Source: Helianthus annuus
Lineage: Eukaryota > Streptophyta > Magnoliopsida > Asterales > Asteraceae
Length of the DNA: 64,000 bases
Direction: 5' to 3'
Assembly: GCF_002127325.2 (NCBI RefSeq)
Contig: NC_035441.2
Span: 156,083,122 to 156,147,121 of the forward strand
A program made the translations under genes and the position numbers. The notes beneath the pieces are model-generated. The model was not told the origin of the DNA, ran no database searches, and worked only from the letters and a program-made list of their open reading frames with translations. Positions 45,194 through 54,824 of the stretch are shown piece by piece. The first letter of the stretch is position 1; every line of letters begins with the position of its first letter.

Positions 45194-48100
45194 ATGTGCC
45201 TAAATTCTCTATTTTTTGTGTTCATTGTTCATTTCATTTTGAGTGTCAAGGGGGATTTGCCAGCTCCTTACTACCCAATTGACGACATTGCGGTTAACTG
45301 TGGATCGATTGGGAACACGTCTGCACTCGATGGACGTGAATGGACAGGTGATGTCGGTACCAAGTTCAGCCTTTCGAGAAAACAAGCCGGTGGCTCGATA
45401 AGCTCGAGAGCAGTCCATACATCTCTTTCGGGTGATCCAGTTCCATACTTAACGGCTCGAGCCTCCCGTTCCCCATTCTACTACACGTTTAAACTCCATC
45501 CCGGTCCTAAATTCATCCGGTTACACTTCAATCCCGCTTCTTACATTGGGTTTGAAACATCTACCGATTTCTTCACGGTGCAAGCTGGACCGTACAAGCT
45601 CCTACACAACTTCAGTGCTTCGATTACTGCTCGTGCACAAGGTGTAATCTCATTCTCTAAAGAATTTTGTGTCAGTGTTGAAGAGAATCGAGAGCTGACC
45701 ATAACGATATCTCCATCTAATAAAAACGCATACGCGTTTGTGAATGGGATTGAAATCATTTCAATGCCTTCCGGTCTCTATTACACACCCGAAGGTGAAC
45801 CCGGAGCCAATGTGGTTCACCCTCAAAGGTACAAGTTTTATATTGACAACAACACCGCACTCGAGACAGTTCACCGTTTAAACATCGGTGGAAGTTCCGT
45901 TTCACCGATTGAGGACACGGGGATGTTCCGACGATGGTCGAAAGACTCGGATTACCTGCTGGAAAGAAACAAGAAACTCCAGGTGTACCATGCTACAAGT
46001 ATGATTAAGTACACCAAGATACCAACAATCACCGCACCTCTTAAGGTTTACCAAACATCATGGTCAACAAAATCATCTTACATCAAGAAAACAACAACTT
46101 TTACATGGAAATTGCCTGTGGATTTAGGATTTAGGTACATGGTTCGGCTCCATTTTTGTCAACACGAACCGGAAAAGAAGACTAACAACGGTCAAAAGGA
46201 ATTTGGGATCCTGGTTAACAATCAGATAGCTGAGACAAACGTTGATGTTACCAATTGGGGTGGCGGGTTCGGGGTTGCTGTTTACAAAGATTATGTGACA
46301 ACGATGAGAGGCGATAAAAGAAACGGTAAGTCTGATCTTGTGATCGTTATATTCTCAATAAGCCGGTTGGTTGAAGGAACGTTGAGCGGGTTAGAGGTTT
46401 TTAAACTAAGTAACCCCGACGACAGTCTTGCAGGTTCAAACCCGAAATTTGAACTGCATTCATCATCAAACTGGATGCCAAAGTTGCCGGCTTTTGGCAC
46501 CCTAAACGCAGTTGCAACAAAACTTATCTTTTTAATCACCACATTGAACATCATAGTGTATGTTCAAAGATGGTTTTGGGAGGAAAAGCTCGGGAAGAAG
46601 AGCATACGATCACCATCGCTATCATCGTCGTCATCAGATGATTCTTGTCGTTGTTTTTCGCTTGCGGAGATCAATGCAGCAACCTGCAATTTCGACAAGT
46701 CATTAGTGATAGGGATGGGTGGTTTTGCGACAGTCTATAAAGGTGTGATTGATGATGGTGCAAAAACCGTTGCTATAAAGCGAATGAGTTCAAGATCACA
46801 AGAAGGTGCTCTCGAGTTTTGGATGGAGATTCAAATGATTTGGAGGCTTCGCCATAACCATCTCGTTTCTCTCATTGGCTATTGTGATGATGGAACTGAG
46901 ATGATCCTTGTTTACGAGTATATGCCTCATGGGACGCTCGCTGAGCATCTTTTTAAGCTCGGGTTAGACGATAATAGCAGCTTCACACCACTCTCATGGG
47001 AACAACGACTCAAGATTTGCATCGGTGCAGCCCGTGGACTGGACTATTTACATACGGGTACTCATCATGGGGTCATTCACCGGGATGTGAAGACATCCAA
47101 CATTTTACTAGACGAGTATTTTGTCGGTAAAATTTCGGATTTTGGACTGGCGAAAATTGAAAACACGACCCAAATGTTGGCGAAATCGTATGTTAGCACG
47201 AACATCAAAGGCACCGTCGGATACCTGGATCCGGACTACTTTCTGTCACGTAAACTATCAAGAAAATCTGACGTTTACGCATTTGGTGTCGTGTTGTTTG
47301 AAGTTTTATGTGGAAGACCAGCGGTGGATCCGGGGCTTGAGGAAGATCAACGCAGCCTTGCTATATGGGCCCGGCAGAGCATTCGAGAGGGGAAACTTGA
47401 TCAGATTATTGATCCATGTATAAGAGGTGAAATCTCACCTCATTGCTTGAAAGTATTCATCAACTTAGCGGAAAAATGCTTGGAGAATCAACCGAAAAAA
47501 AGACCGAGCATGGCTAACATAATCTCAGGCCTTGAATTCGCACTTGAGCAGCAAGAAACCGCAGGTTGGTCCATACCTGAAGAGCCAGTATATAGCGGTA
47601 CCCTTTCGTTTTCTAACTCACCGCGATCAGAACAACAATCAGCATCAAGTGCGAGTAAAAAGAGCCTGAAGCTCAAAAAACTCAGGAGTTGGAGATGGGA
47701 TTTGCTTTGGAACGGAGTGAAAGCAGCAAAAATGGATTCGTTTATCTCCGTAAGTAGCTCAAAGATGTACGAAGATGGTTGTCGTCGGTTCCTTCTCTCG
47801 GAAATTCACTCAGCCACAAACGATTTCGACGAAAGCCTAATAGTGGGCACCGGTGACTTCAGTATTGTGTACAAAGCTTACATCGACTACGGAAGCAGAG
47901 TGGTCGCCATGAAACGATTCAAGAAGTTCATGATCGAAAACTGGTCGAAAAAAACAGACTTCATGTCCAACTTTTGTAAAGAGATTGAAACATTATCTCA
48001 ACTCAGGAATCCCAACTTAGTCCCATTAATAGGATACTGCTACCATAAATCCGAGGTTATCCTCGTTTACGAGTACATGGCTAACCGCAGCCTACGCAGT

Positions 48101-48724
48101 CACCTCTACGAAACCCAAAACCGCGAGCCGCTCACTTGGAAACAAAGACTGAATATATGCATTGATGCAGCACAGGGTCTAGACTTTCTACAAACAGGTG
48201 GTGTGCATACTATCCTTCACAACAATGTGAACCCGGGTAACATTCTTATAGACGACAAATGGGCTGGAAAGGTTTCGGATTACGGTCTAACGAAGGCGGG
48301 TCCACTGTACGCTGTTGCAGCCAATCTAACTGGCATTCTGGGCAGCTGCATAGGATATATGGATCCTGAATGTATGTTTGCCAATGGGGGGACCAAACCC
48401 ACAGAAAAATCTGATGTTTACTCGTTGGGTTTGGTGTTGTTGGAAGTGTTGTGTGGTCGGAAGCTTGAAGATCAAACGGTTGAGAGAGATCAAGTGTTTT
48501 TGAAAAACTGGGTGAAGAGTAACATTGTGAAAGGGGCGGTTTATAAGACGATTGATATAAGTTTGAAGGGGAAGATAGCGGCTGAAAGTCTGAAAGAGTT
48601 TGTTAAGATTGTTGAAGGTTGTTTGGCTGACAAGAGTGTTGATCGACCGTTGATGAGTGAAGTTGTTAGCAGTTTGAAGGTTGTAGCACAATTGCAAGAA
48701 GCTAATGGTTTGTTAATTAAGTGA
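45194..48724 (+). CDS. CrRLK1L-type receptor kinase with tandem kinase and pseudokinase
   Basis: Single-exon gene, 1,176 residues from the ATG at 45194; the frame is open upstream but only through a TTG, and this ATG gives a standard signal peptide (MCLNSLFFVFIVHFILSVKG). Residues ~24-410 are a malectin-like ectodomain (DIAVNCGS start, FYYTFKLHPG, RLHFCQHE) expected to bind pectin or RALF peptides as in FERONIA relatives. Membrane span ~439-457. Kinase 1 (~503-778): loop GMGGFATV 507-514, Lys 529, HRD 629-631, DFG 649-651, so active-looking. A Ser/Lys-rich linker follows (~790-860). Kinase 2 (~881-1163): loop GTGDFSIV 885-892, Lys 907, HNN instead of HRD at 1009-1011, DYG at 1029-1031, so a probable pseudokinase. 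Usual family length is about 850-900 with one kinase. No stops or frameshifts. Confidence 0.92.
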   Translation: MCLNSLFFVFIVHFILSVKGDLPAPYYPIDDIAVNCGSIGNTSALDGREWTGDVGTKFSLSRKQAGGSISSRAVHTSLSGDPVPYLTARASRSPFYYTFKLHPGPKFIRLHFNPASYIGFETSTDFFTVQAGPYKLLHNFSASITARAQGVISFSKEFCVSVEENRELTITISPSNKNAYAFVNGIEIISMPSGLYYTPEGEPGANVVHPQRYKFYIDNNTALETVHRLNIGGSSVSPIEDTGMFRRWSKDSDYLLERNKKLQVYHATSMIKYTKIPTITAPLKVYQTSWSTKSSYIKKTTTFTWKLPVDLGFRYMVRLHFCQHEPEKKTNNGQKEFGILVNNQIAETNVDVTNWGGGFGVAVYKDYVTTMRGDKRNGKSDLVIVIFSISRLVEGTLSGLEVFKLSNPDDSLAGSNPKFELHSSSNWMPKLPAFGTLNAVATKLIFLITTLNIIVYVQRWFWEEKLGKKSIRSPSLSSSSSDDSCRCFSLAEINAATCNFDKSLVIGMGGFATVYKGVIDDGAKTVAIKRMSSRSQEGALEFWMEIQMIWRLRHNHLVSLIGYCDDGTEMILVYEYMPHGTLAEHLFKLGLDDNSSFTPLSWEQRLKICIGAARGLDYLHTGTHHGVIHRDVKTSNILLDEYFVGKISDFGLAKIENTTQMLAKSYVSTNIKGTVGYLDPDYFLSRKLSRKSDVYAFGVVLFEVLCGRPAVDPGLEEDQRSLAIWARQSIREGKLDQIIDPCIRGEISPHCLKVFINLAEKCLENQPKKRPSMANIISGLEFALEQQETAGWSIPEEPVYSGTLSFSNSPRSEQQSASSASKKSLKLKKLRSWRWDLLWNGVKAAKMDSFISVSSSKMYEDGCRRFLLSEIHSATNDFDESLIVGTGDFSIVYKAYIDYGSRVVAMKRFKKFMIENWSKKTDFMSNFCKEIETLSQLRNPNLVPLIGYCYHKSEVILVYEYMANRSLRSHLYETQNREPLTWKQRLNICIDAAQGLDFLQTGGVHTILHNNVNPGNILIDDKWAGKVSDYGLTKAGPLYAVAANLTGILGSCIGYMDPECMFANGGTKPTEKSDVYSLGLVLLEVLCGRKLEDQTVERDQVFLKNWVKSNIVKGAVYKTIDISLKGKIAAESLKEFVKIVEGCLADKSVDRPLMSEVVSSLKVVAQLQEANGLLIK

Positions 48725-49018
48725 CGATTATCCTAATTGGGTTGGGATTTATTTTTTTATAAAATGGGTTAATTGGTTGGTTTATTATACTCTTTTATTC
48801 AAGTTGCACTAATCACTAATGGGTTTTTAGTTATAGGAGTTACTTTATGATGAATGTTATAGTAAATTAAATATTATAACGATAAACGATCTACTTTTAT
48901 AGACGTTTGGACATCAATCTTTAAAATATTTATATGTATCGACTATACAAATTTTAGATATACTAGAATACTCATCTTAACGAGTTTTTCAATCTTTTGT
49001 ATGCTTGTATATGAAAAT

Positions 49019-49024
49019 AATAAA
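49019..49024 (+). terminator. Candidate poly(A) signal of the receptor kinase gene
   Basis: A canonical AATAAA about 295 bases after the stop codon, in AT-rich DNA. It is the clearest such hexamer before the MITE at 49160, but plant signals are loose, so this is only a candidate. Confidence 0.3.
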
Positions 49025-49159
49025 GTTATGATGATCAATGTGATTAAGAGTCTCATTTTCTTTAATTTGATGGATTTGTTTTCTTCTGATATTAATGATT
49101 AATTAATCTCCTACTTGATAGTGATTGACGCAAAGAGATTAATGATTAATGCCTTCTAA

Positions 49160-49580
49160 GACCATATGTAATGGGGCTTTATAAGGGCATGAAAGATTTT
49201 GATAATGCCCTTACACCATTACTCATGAGCATTATAGGGGCATGAAGAGTGAGGGGCATTTCTATAATAATGCCCAAAGAGAAGAAAAATAATGGAAAGT
49301 AATAAATGAAATGGGCATTAACCATTACACCTTTTTTAAAAGGGCATTATGATGATGATGTGGTGAAAAATGCCCCTTAGTGGGCATTAACCATTACCTA
49401 TGGTCTAAGGGGCATTTTTTGCCGGATCATCATTATAATGTCCCTTTGAAAAATGTGTAACGGTTAATGCTCTTTAATGTTTATTTCATTCCTTATTTTT
49501 CATTATTTTTCTCCTTTTGGGCATTAGTTTATAAATACTCATCCCTCTTCATGCCCCTATAATACCCATTACGTATAGCC
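49160..49580 (+). mobile_element. PIF/Harbinger-type (Tourist-like) MITE, 421 bp
   Basis: Ends gaccatatgtaatggg and, inverted, ggctatacgtaatggg (about 13 of 16 matching). TAA stands on both sides (49157-49159 and 49581-49583), the TWA target duplication of PIF/Harbinger elements. Most of the element is one foldback of ggggcat-rich arms; a copy of the terminal motif (cctatggtctaaggggcat) sits in the centre near 49397, so a second element may be nested or the end duplicated. It lies ~435 bp after the receptor kinase stop. Confidence 0.8.
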
Positions 49581-49583
49581 TAA

Positions 49584-50422
49584 AAGAAGAGAAGAAAATG
49601 GCAAACCATTTCTATAAACCTTTTAACTACCGGTATTTTCGTATTAGTCTTTTAAAACTTTTATTTCACTCACAAAAAATTCTATTTTTTGTATTTCATA
49701 ATTCATACTACAAGAAGGTGCTCGCGTGATGCGGCGGAAAACACAAGCAGTGTAACGATGTGCATGGTTTGAATAACTCGAAACCAAAGTAATCGATTAG
49801 TCTTTTTATTAATCAATTTGTTTTCAGTTAATCGGTTTGGTTTATTATGTTATATTGACGGTTTTTTATTTGTTTTATTTAATTACAGTTAATAGCCAAA
49901 AACAAAGTTGGGCCAAAACTTTGGTTAAGAAATAAATGAAATTGAGGTATAAATACATGAAATAGATGTATAAATAAATGAAATGGAAATAAAAATATAT
50001 GAAATACACGAATCGGAGCCGAGGGTATAAAAGCTAGATTTATATAGAAGTATCAATTGTTCAGTTTTGTTCAGTTAACTTTGGTTAAATCGCGGTACAA
50101 AAAACCGATAATTGTTTTTTGGTTAATTTAGTTTTCAGTTAATCACTTTTCAGTTAATTCGGGTTTTTGTTGATTTCGGTTCGGTTTCCTCTATTTTTGG
50201 TTCGGTTTCCACTGTTTCTGGCTCGGTTTTGGTTAATGATTCAGTTATTACTCACTCTTAGACATTGTTAATAACGTAATATATCATTTAATTAAAACAA
50301 TTATAGCAATACTATACTGAAATTAAAGAGAATAAAATTCTCATTTTTGTGGTGTATTCTAAAAAAATATTAACGTACGTAAAAGTTATGGGCGTTTAAA
50401 AAACTTACGGATAGTTGGTTTT
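49584..50422. other. AT-rich intergenic DNA with ggttcggtt words
   Basis: No gene seen. The segment 49790-50250 is filled with degenerate ttaatcggtttggttt and ttcggttcggtttcc words, a low-order repeat. Nothing else recognised. Confidence 0.5.
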
Positions 50423-51340
50423 TGTGACACCTCGAAAAAATTATATCGAATAATATGGCAACACGTGTCCGACAACTCTCAAATACTCCAGATATGTTGG
50501 ACGAGATGGACTAATTTGATAAAATATGGAAGATGATGAGTGGAGGAGTCTAATGTGACAAAATGCCAAAAATTTGGATTCTGACGATTCGTAGGGCATT
50601 TGAAAACAGTGGGCCTTTCCTGGCAGATCACTTGCAGCTGGCAGCTGCAACTACTGCTTCTGCCACCTATCTCGCAATTTGGCCACCTTTCTTCCTTCTT
50701 GAGACACCCGGGGTGCTACTAATCTTCTTCATAACACCTTAGTAGCCACTTGTCTTGATTTGGAGTCTCAAACTTAAGTATAAATAACCTTGTGCAAGCT
50801 TCATTTCAACTTGCACTTTCAATATTTCTTTCTCTCTATCTTGGAATTGTTTCTACTCATAAGAGGCCTCCTATCTGAAGTTTAACCTTCCTTTGAACAC
50901 TTGTAAGTGTTCTATCTCAGTTCTTTTCATTCACGGGCTACTTATTAGCCGAAAGTCAAGCAAATTGACTTTTGCTTTGACTTTCGTTTCTGACCATTTC
51001 GGTCAAGCCAACGTTCGAATTGAACTTGGCTACGTGATCGTAATAATGAAGGTGTTAATCCCTTGTGATGGCACCCCCTGTAGATCACGTTAAGTAGGTG
51101 AAATGACAAATCGACATTTTATTAAATAAAAGTCAAAACACGTATTTATGCAAATTACGTTAATGAGTTCTAAGTATCGAAACCTTAATTTTTCAATCTA
51201 TAATAGTTCACATAACATATTAGGACATGTTTAATAATGTCCAACTCGTCATTTCCTGCTTAGAGCTCAATTCGCAATCGAAAATCAAACAGTTTGACTT
51301 TTGCTTTGACTTTTGATGTGCTAAAAGTGGTCAAATAAAT
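50423..51340 (+). mobile_element. Gypsy LTR fragment (5' part)
   Basis: Starts TGTGACACCTCG like an LTR, has a TATA box (agtataaataacc, 50777-50789) and downstream blocks shared with Gypsy-2's LTR, notably cgaaagtcaa...cttttgctttgactttc near 50950-50986 compared with 54934-54968. It is cut off near 51340, before LTR 3' blocks are reached. Confidence 0.55.
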
Positions 51341-51884
51341 ATAAACTAAATTAACCTCATCTAGACACTCTAAGTTTTAAATTTATAAACTTAGACTCGA
51401 TCTAAACCTAAACCATACAACCGGCTAGTGTACCGATCAATGCAGTATAGCTAAAGTAAGTCCGGGTATCGAACCCACGACACTCTCTAATCACGCTAAT
51501 TAGACTCTATCTAGACCTAGACTGACAAGGACACGACACTAACCATTTTTATATTTGATGGGGGGTTTTCTAAGTATCCTAAAATTGCAAATTTAATTAA
51601 ATTAATTAACTAAAAATACCTAGCACGAATCACTTTGGATTTTAACTCAGTGTATAGAAGCGACTGCCTAGACTGGATTCCTGATTGATTTTAGTAATGA
51701 CTTTATTATGTTTATTAATTATTATGGAACTGGGATCTTTATATACTAAACCTATCGAGACACCAAACAAGACCTTCGATCCTTCTTAAGGAGACACTTT
51801 TGGAACTCCAAATATGATGTTATGATTACCGGTTACTAGACTCCTTCACAAGTTATCTAGGTTTACAAAAGTACCCTAATATGA
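51341..51884. other. Unassigned DNA between two Gypsy LTRs
   Basis: 544 bp, AT-rich, no ORF. Contains aagtccgggtatcgaaccca near 51459, a word I associate with repetitive DNA, and tatatactaaacc near 51740. No ends or target duplications seen. Confidence 0.4.
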
Positions 51885-52509
51885 TGTAACACCACGTAAA
51901 AACGTGTCCAATTATGTATAGACACGTGTCCTAAACTCTAAATATGTGAAAGATTTAGTTTGAGTTACTAAAGTTGACAAACAGTGAAAATATGTAAGCG
52001 AAGGGACTAAAAGTGTCAACATGCCAAACTTGTGCCTATGAATGACCATACGTGAAGAAAATATTCTTAAACGGGTGATCAATTGGATATAGGAAATCGT
52101 TTGTGAAAATAATCGGAAGATTATAAAACTACAAGGGTTAAACGTGTCAATATGTCAATTCTGACCTCTGAGTGACCTTTTAACGAAACCGAGGCTTCGA
52201 AATATTCAAATATACTCCCAAGAATACGTGATAAAAATTTCACGTGGTTTCGAGATCGTTAAGCATGTTTTTAAAAACTTTGCGCTATAAATGTCAACTT
52301 GATGAAACTTGCGTTCATAAGGATATTTAACGAACCGAGCCTAACAAAGTTAGCTTATTCATCCATGAGCTTCAACAAGCTGACTTCAAGGGCCCTACAT
52401 GTCAACAATGAGGTTAAAAAGGGTTAAAACCGATCAGGGACTAAAGCTTCCAAGTTACAAACTTGTTTTGCCAGTTTCCAGGGTCCAGGTGGGCCGCGTA
52501 AGTCCTTAA

Positions 52510-54213
52510 TGTAACGCCCCAAAAACGATAAATGATAAGTATGGATAAATAATAAACTTAACATAGTAAGGAATTATGATAAGATGATAGCTAAATGTGG
52601 GTTAAAGGTTAGAGTTGTAACTAGCAATTAAGTGAAGGGGGTGAAAGTGTAAAAAATAACTTAACTAAATAAATAAAACAATTAACATCCCAAACACACC
52701 ATACGTGTGTCTGGGGAGCGATCGAACAAGGCAGAAAAGAGGGGAAACCCTAGCTCAAGAAATCAAGCGATCCAATCCAAATCCATAAGCTAATTCAGTG
52801 CATGAGTCCTTAATTTTGAATAGCTAACCTTAATCTCTTAAGTGGTAAGTTCAAATTTCTGAAAATCTTGATTTGTAGAATGAGGGGTTAAACCCAATCT
52901 TGATTTCTTGAAATCGAATGGGGAAATCTGAGTTAGAATTGCTTTCTAGGACAAGAGTTATGCTTGATTTTAGGTTGCATGAAAGTTTATAGTAAAAACC
53001 CACTTCGTGAGAATTTTGTTATGACTAGGAAGCTCATAATGATTATGATTATATGTTAGCTTGATATATGATTGTGTTTGTAACATTTGAATGCTAGATA
53101 AATTGATGTAGGATGAAATATCTATGTAAATTTGAAAGAATGTGATTGTTATGTGATAATGAACTAGTAGAGATACGCCTTACAAACTTATACCTTGTAC
53201 TTTAATTATGATGCTTACCAAGTGTTCGATGAAATGCCTAAGAGATGAATGTATATGGAAAGTGGTAGAATGAAATGATAGACTAAATGAAAGAATGAAT
53301 GTTGTAATATAGGCGTGAAGGAAGAAGGTGCAAGCACCAAGAAAACGGAAGGCGCGCAAGATCGAGGTATGTTCCATTGCATACAAAACTTTACTTAAAT
53401 TTTATTAGCAATTGTGTTGAACAACCCATGTTATAATGATTACGGTGTTTATTAAATAAATAGCAAATCCCTCACGGATTTGGCTAAACTAATGAAGGTT
53501 ATGTTAAGCTAAGCAAATCGACCGGTTCGAGTGAACTAGGTCGAGTAAGGATATGATACCATCCGTCTAGAACGGGTTGCCATGAAAGCAAAAACGAATG
53601 TATGAAGTTTAATCCGTTATACGGATAGAACGAAAGGCTTATGTTGAAAGCAATTAACCCGATGATACCAGGTTGAAAGTAGTATGACTAACTCTCATCA
53701 TGAGAGCGTATGCCATACCCACTTAACGGGGTAAACGAATGCGTATGAAAATGGAAATGTGTAATGAATGGAATTAGAATGTTTGATTTTATGCGGAATA
53801 ACTATTTTGACTAACCTTAAAGTTTTGTTGTTAAATGTAGGTTAATCCTCAACATAGGCGACTCTGCGAATTGGAGCGAGCACGTGTTCAAATTATGTTT
53901 ACCATGCGCTTCCGCTAGCTTGTGTTAGTGTTTTGGGTCAAAATACTTTTTTGTACCATTTGTCGGTAGACACACTTTTAATTTTTAATGTTTTGGTTTT
54001 TAGTAGAATCTTGTAGAAAGTATTGTATTGATTATGGTTAAAACAGGGGTATACTCGTTTTACGGACGGATCATGCCCAATTTTTGTAAAATCATTCTTT
54101 ATTGTTAAAGGTTTTTCTTTTATCTATCGTCTAAAAAGGGAATGGATGTTTAAAAGTTGTGTCTATAGCACTTATGGTCATTTTCTTTCTCTTCTCCAAA
54201 AGCGGGTCTAACA
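52510..54213 (+). mobile_element. Solo LTR with perfect 5-bp target duplication
   Basis: 1,704 bp from TGTAACGCCCCA to GGTCTAACA, flanked by cttaa at 52505-52509 and again at 54214-54218. Removing it restores a continuous Gypsy-2 LTR. No internal genes, so it is the product of recombination between the two LTRs of a full element. The stretch 52540-54200 has no ORF of note. Confidence 0.88.
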
Positions 54214-54730
54214 CTTAAGGACTCTTACGCAGGCCGCGTGAGACTGCCAGTTCAGTAACAAGCTGCCAGGTGCGGGTTTTGATTGTTCCACCGCCTTAAC
54301 CTCAAAGATATCGATTTCTAGGAGCTATAAGTCGGTTTATAAATCATCTAGGACACCTGGAGTGATCCTAGGATGTCCCATTACACCTGGAAGTGATCTA
54401 TGATCTTGCAATTGGCTATATAAAGGGACTTGTTCTTATGTTCATAAGCACATTTGCAAACAACTTCAAAGGACCTGCATCTAGAGCTTGCTAAGGACTA
54501 GGAGAAGAATTTGAAGCGTAGAAAAGACAGCTAGGACCTTTAGTAAGCCTCTAATTACTTGTTTACTCGTTTTAATTAGCTTAATTACTCTAAAGTCAAA
54601 CTTATCGTAAATTAAGTTTGACTTTCTTTTTAATTGCATATGGACCAGCCACTGATCAAATTGAAAGTGGTTATGGGACCATATTAAGGTAGGTGACTAA
54701 TCCCAAAAAGGGCACCTCCTAATTATCTCG

Positions 54731-54824
54731 TTTGACTGGTCAATTGTCGGGTCAAAGTAGTTTGACAAAAAGTCAAGTTTGACAAAAAGTCAAACTACTT
54801 TAACCCGACAATTGACCAGTCAAA
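54731..54824 (+). repeat. Near-perfect palindrome in the Gypsy-2 LTR
   Basis: Arms of 36 bp (54731-54766 and 54789-54824) with one mismatch and a 22-base spacer that itself holds gtcaagtttgac. It is built from repeated gtcaaa/tttgac words. It lies ~310 bp after the LTR TATA box and so would be in the transcript. Confidence 0.8.
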
